DNA of 45,219 nucleotides. It comes from Promethearchaeota archaeon (GTDB lineage: Archaea > Asgardarchaeota > Lokiarchaeia > Sigyniarchaeales > SOKP01). The DNA is taken from the NCBI GenBank assembly GCA_019057795.1, contig JAHLWS010000015.1, forward strand, positions 1 through 45,219, read 5' to 3'. The translations under genes and the position numbers were made by a program. Below are positions 42,596 to 45,219 of this stretch, in pieces. Under the pieces are notes generated by a model that saw only the letters and a list, made by a program, of their open reading frames with translations, was not told the DNA's origin and searched no databases. Positions within the stretch are counted from its first letter, which is position 1, and each line of letters starts with the position of its first letter.

Positions 42596-44776
42596 TTATT
42601 GATAAGGAGAGATAACATCAATTACTTCGTCAAAATCAATTCCCAATTTTCGTACCATCTCTATAGTAGGACAACCGTTTTTATTCCAACCTCGTTCTAT
42701 ATAAACCGCGTCTTGAAGCTTTGTATACTGTTCTTCACGATGCTTACGAAGTATTTTAATTTTTTCTTCGGTTGATTTATCATTAACTTTAAACCCTAAC
42801 TCTTTAAGTTGGGTATCATATCTTTCAGCACGACTTTCGTATTCAAGCGGAGTAACTGGTCCAACTGCTCTATAAGGTAGATTTGAATCGTGTTCTCGAA
42901 GTCCTTTACCCAACCTAATGTTAAAAATCCTTTGAAATGTATACACTCTTTCAGACATCTTTATGAGATCTTTCGATGTTGATTGATGTCCCGTAACTGC
43001 TGAATAATATTTAACGTAATTTTCAACGTGATCGGGAATTTTTGCTCGAACTAGTTCCCCCGTTTTAGGATCTTTGATGGGGTAATCTGCTTGACTCGTT
43101 GGTTGGATATCGTTCCACGGTAGCTTGCATAAACCACATAAACTAAACCAGGTCCTCCATAGGGGGAAGTATCTCAGAGCTTTAGCTTTGTCCTCGAATG
43201 TTGGAATCGAGTTTCTAATTACATCGTCAAAGATAAGCCAAGCTTCATCGTGTTGCGGACCTTTATTCGTCAACCCATATCCCCCTTGTTGTGCCAAGGA
43301 TTCTTTAGTTACGTACTCAGAAAACTCTAAACCTTTGTGTTCCATGCCGATATCTTGTACAAATTGAGGATCTGCTCCAAATTTTTCGACAAAGTAGTGT
43401 TTCATATACCTAATACCTTTTCCAACTATAACTCCAAATCCTTCGCCTTTAGCCATGTGGTGAATTAACTCAACCGCAGCTTCAACATCTCCGAAATTTA
43501 ATTCCAACCCTCCAGTCCTTTCTTTATTTAAGATGCCCGCTTCATAACACTCCATAACAAAAGCAATTCCTGTCCCAACTGAAATTGTATCTAATCCGTA
43601 TGTATCGCAGTAAAAGTTTACTTCTAAAACCCATTTTGGGTCCCAAACGCCCCAATTTGACCCACATCCGGCTATTGTTTCGTATTCTGGGCCGTCAACA
43701 ATCAATTTTTGACCTTTGAATGGTCCTGTTAAAACTTCGTAGCCTTCTGAATAATGAGAACAGCTAACAGTGCATCCAATCCAACATCCATCCCCGCCTT
43801 CTTTTCCCGAATATATCTCTCTCATTATCTCTCTGCTATACGGAATATCTTTTCCACTAATTTCTTTGTGTCTTCCGAAGCGATAATTTTCTGTTGGTAA
43901 AAGGTCAGTAACATTCATGATATCGGGAAGATGCCCCGTTCCAACTCTACGCATTTCGTTTTGTAATGGGTCAAGTTTAATTATTTCTTGAGTATGTGCT
44001 ATCCCTATTTTTCTAGCATCTTCTAAATTAGCAGGATTATTAGAACCAACTGTAACTTTTGGAGCGCGACAAACCAATGCTTTAACTTTTTTATCATAAA
44101 AAACGGTCCCAATTCCCCCTCGCCCAGCTTGTTTGCTAGACGCCCATTTACGGCCAGGAACATACCAAGAAAAGTTTAGCATACCCCAATTCGAATGTTT
44201 TGCAGCAGGACCCGTGCTCACTACCGAAATCCGTTGTTTTTCGCGGTTATCTTGTGAGTACAACTCAGTAAGTTGCTGGGTCAATTCGTGAGAATAATTA
44301 GATAACCCATCAGATTCTTCAACTTCTTTGATTTGAACAACACCCTCAACTCCATCTATGTATATTATAACCTCTTTTTGAGCTTTACCTTGAATTTCAA
44401 TTGCATCAAAACCCGAGAATTTTAAATACGGACCGAAATAACCGCCAACATTAGAATCCATGATAATACCCGTTAAAGGAGATATTGTTGTAACAATTGA
44501 TTTCCCCGAACCGGGGTAAAAGATGCTCCCTCCTAAAGGTCCAGAAGAAATGCAAATTTCGTTTTCGGGATCGTTCCATTTAACAATTCTATCTTGAGGA
44601 AGTCCATTCCACATAAGCCAAAGATCAAATCCTTTCCCACCGATAAACTTTTCTTTCATTTCATCAGTGACCGGTTTGATCTGGATATCATTATTAGTAA
44701 GATTAATATATAAGGTTCGATTTACATATCCCTTTTGGACTTCTTGGATTTCATATTTCTTTTCTGTTAATATCAA
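42596..44776 (-). CDS. Aldehyde ferredoxin oxidoreductase family, long form
   Basis: A 726-residue AOR-family tungstoenzyme, ~100 residues longer than the 624-residue AOR at 8342. The pterin part reads FIGGKGFDLWLMWNGL and SSGPLGGSIFYPGSGKSIVTTISPLTG. The cluster motif is CWIGCTVSC (C-x3-C-x3-C, unusual spacing versus C-x2-C-x3-C), with a later LCGLCKLPWND for the fourth. Extra length is in the middle and the C-terminus. Translation likely starts at TTG 44776, 7 nt after TGGAGTGA. As first gene of the operon with an amino acid dehydrogenase and iron-sulfur flavoprotein, I infer oxidation of an amino-acid-derived aldehyde. The substrate is unproven. Confidence 0.87.
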   Translation of the reverse strand: MILTEKKYEIQEVQKGYVNRTLYINLTNNDIQIKPVTDEMKEKFIGGKGFDLWLMWNGLPQDRIVKWNDPENEICISSGPLGGSIFYPGSGKSIVTTISPLTGIIMDSNVGGYFGPYLKFSGFDAIEIQGKAQKEVIIYIDGVEGVVQIKEVEESDGLSNYSHELTQQLTELYSQDNREKQRISVVSTGPAAKHSNWGMLNFSWYVPGRKWASSKQAGRGGIGTVFYDKKVKALVCRAPKVTVGSNNPANLEDARKIGIAHTQEIIKLDPLQNEMRRVGTGHLPDIMNVTDLLPTENYRFGRHKEISGKDIPYSREIMREIYSGKEGGDGCWIGCTVSCSHYSEGYEVLTGPFKGQKLIVDGPEYETIAGCGSNWGVWDPKWVLEVNFYCDTYGLDTISVGTGIAFVMECYEAGILNKERTGGLELNFGDVEAAVELIHHMAKGEGFGVIVGKGIRYMKHYFVEKFGADPQFVQDIGMEHKGLEFSEYVTKESLAQQGGYGLTNKGPQHDEAWLIFDDVIRNSIPTFEDKAKALRYFPLWRTWFSLCGLCKLPWNDIQPTSQADYPIKDPKTGELVRAKIPDHVENYVKYYSAVTGHQSTSKDLIKMSERVYTFQRIFNIRLGKGLREHDSNLPYRAVGPVTPLEYESRAERYDTQLKELGFKVNDKSTEEKIKILRKHREEQYTKLQDAVYIERGWNKNGCPTIEMVRKLGIDFDEVIDVISPYQ

Positions 44777-45038
44777 AGAATTTCACTCCATTAAGTTCTG
44801 ATTTTTAAATTAAAAACATAATTTTGAATTATGGATGATTAAATGAGGCGAAAGAATTAAATTTTATTTAATTTTAACCTAGAATTCAATTTATAATTCA
44901 ATAGAATTATTCATTTTATTGCAAAATGACTTCATAAACGAGCAGAATCATGTTTATAACAGTAAAAACCCTAAATTACAGCGTTTTATAACTCTTCAAG
45001 GGTAACGATCGGGTGCAACAGTTTGTTAGGTTCTGTTA

Positions 45039-45219
45039 TTATACCACAGTTATTACTACATTTCCCGTTTTCTGCCCTTTGTCAATATACATATGAGCCT
45101 CGGGAATTTGTTCCAACGGATAGCGTCTACCTATCGCAGTTTTTATCTTCCCCGCCTCAATAAGCTCTTTGAGGTAAATTAAATCTTCAGTCTTCGTGCT
45201 CGCCCCCCCAGCTATTACA
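45039..45219 (-). CDS. Medium-chain dehydrogenase/quinone oxidoreductase, C-terminal fragment
   Basis: The reverse strand has an open frame from the window edge to TAA at 45039-45041. It reads [36 protein letters not shown] and [10 protein letters not shown], the canonical C-terminus of zinc-free MDR-type alcohol/quinone dehydrogenases (NAD(P)H-dependent). The N-terminal catalytic domain lies outside the window. A gap of ~260 bp separates it from the aldehyde oxidoreductase start. Confidence 0.85.
   Translation of the reverse strand, partial: VIAGGASTKTEDLIYLKELIEAGKIKTAIGRRYPLEQIPEAHMYIDKGQKTGNVVITVV

Overview
The window is an AT-rich stretch that reads like an Asgard archaeon, most likely of the Lokiarchaeia type. 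The pointers are a eukaryote-like Rab/Ras-family GTPase (31672-32211), archaeal promoter and Shine-Dalgarno habits (TATA-like boxes, GGTGA/GGAGG sites), tungsten aldehyde ferredoxin oxidoreductases, and a selenoprotein gene with a eukaryote-like SECIS element. This assignment is inferred; no rRNA or tRNA gene was seen.

Region 1 (1-5900) is accessory. It holds the start of a secreted repeat protein, two toxin-antitoxin pairs with PIN-domain toxins whose upstream regions share an operator-like core, an acetyltransferase remnant, an isoprenylcysteine-methyltransferase-like membrane protein, a short-chain dehydrogenase and an unknown membrane protein. The highlight is a peroxiredoxin-like gene (5306-5818) interrupted by an in-frame UGA exactly at the peroxidatic cysteine position, followed by a SECIS hairpin (5820-5890). 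Automated calling would keep only its C-terminal half.

Region 2 (5950-17700) carries redox and lipid-type metabolism: an odd 3-hydroxyacyl-CoA dehydrogenase homologue, an iron alcohol dehydrogenase paired with a tungsten aldehyde oxidoreductase, a HisC-like aminotransferase, an AcoX/NAD-kinase-like protein, three short-chain dehydrogenases (one resembling 3-ketodihydrosphingosine reductase), a coiled-coil protein of unknown function and a small cysteine-rich protein.

Region 3 (17900-29420) is a lysine fermentation island: candidate 3-aminobutyryl-CoA aminotransferase, 3-keto-5-aminohexanoate cleavage enzyme, an N-methyltransferase-like protein, 3,5-diaminohexanoate dehydrogenase, lysine 2,3-aminomutase, the KamB-like reactivase subunit and lysine 5,6-aminomutase KamD/KamE. 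Together these take lysine to acetoacetate plus 3-aminobutyryl-CoA and, by the transaminase, to acetoacetyl-CoA. Two toxin-antitoxin modules interrupt it (DUF433/DUF5615 and HEPN/MNT). The second is bracketed by a 187-bp duplication of the kamA 3' end. A PHP-domain gene broken by one TAA ends the island.

Region 4 (29500-35800) has an ABC exporter pair, the Rab-like GTPase, an ArsB/NhaD-type permease, and a DMT-family transporter fused to a C-terminal Lrp/AsnC ligand-binding (RAM) domain beside a stand-alone RAM gene; two decayed RAM copies lie nearby.

Region 5 (36000-45219) looks like ornithine/citrulline/proline catabolism: ornithine aminotransferase facing a reverse-strand operon of tungsten aldehyde oxidoreductase, multi-iron-sulfur flavoprotein, FAD amino-acid dehydrogenase (apparently started at CTG), an ornithine-carbamoyltransferase-like protein and carbamate kinase. 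A medium-chain dehydrogenase fragment closes the window.
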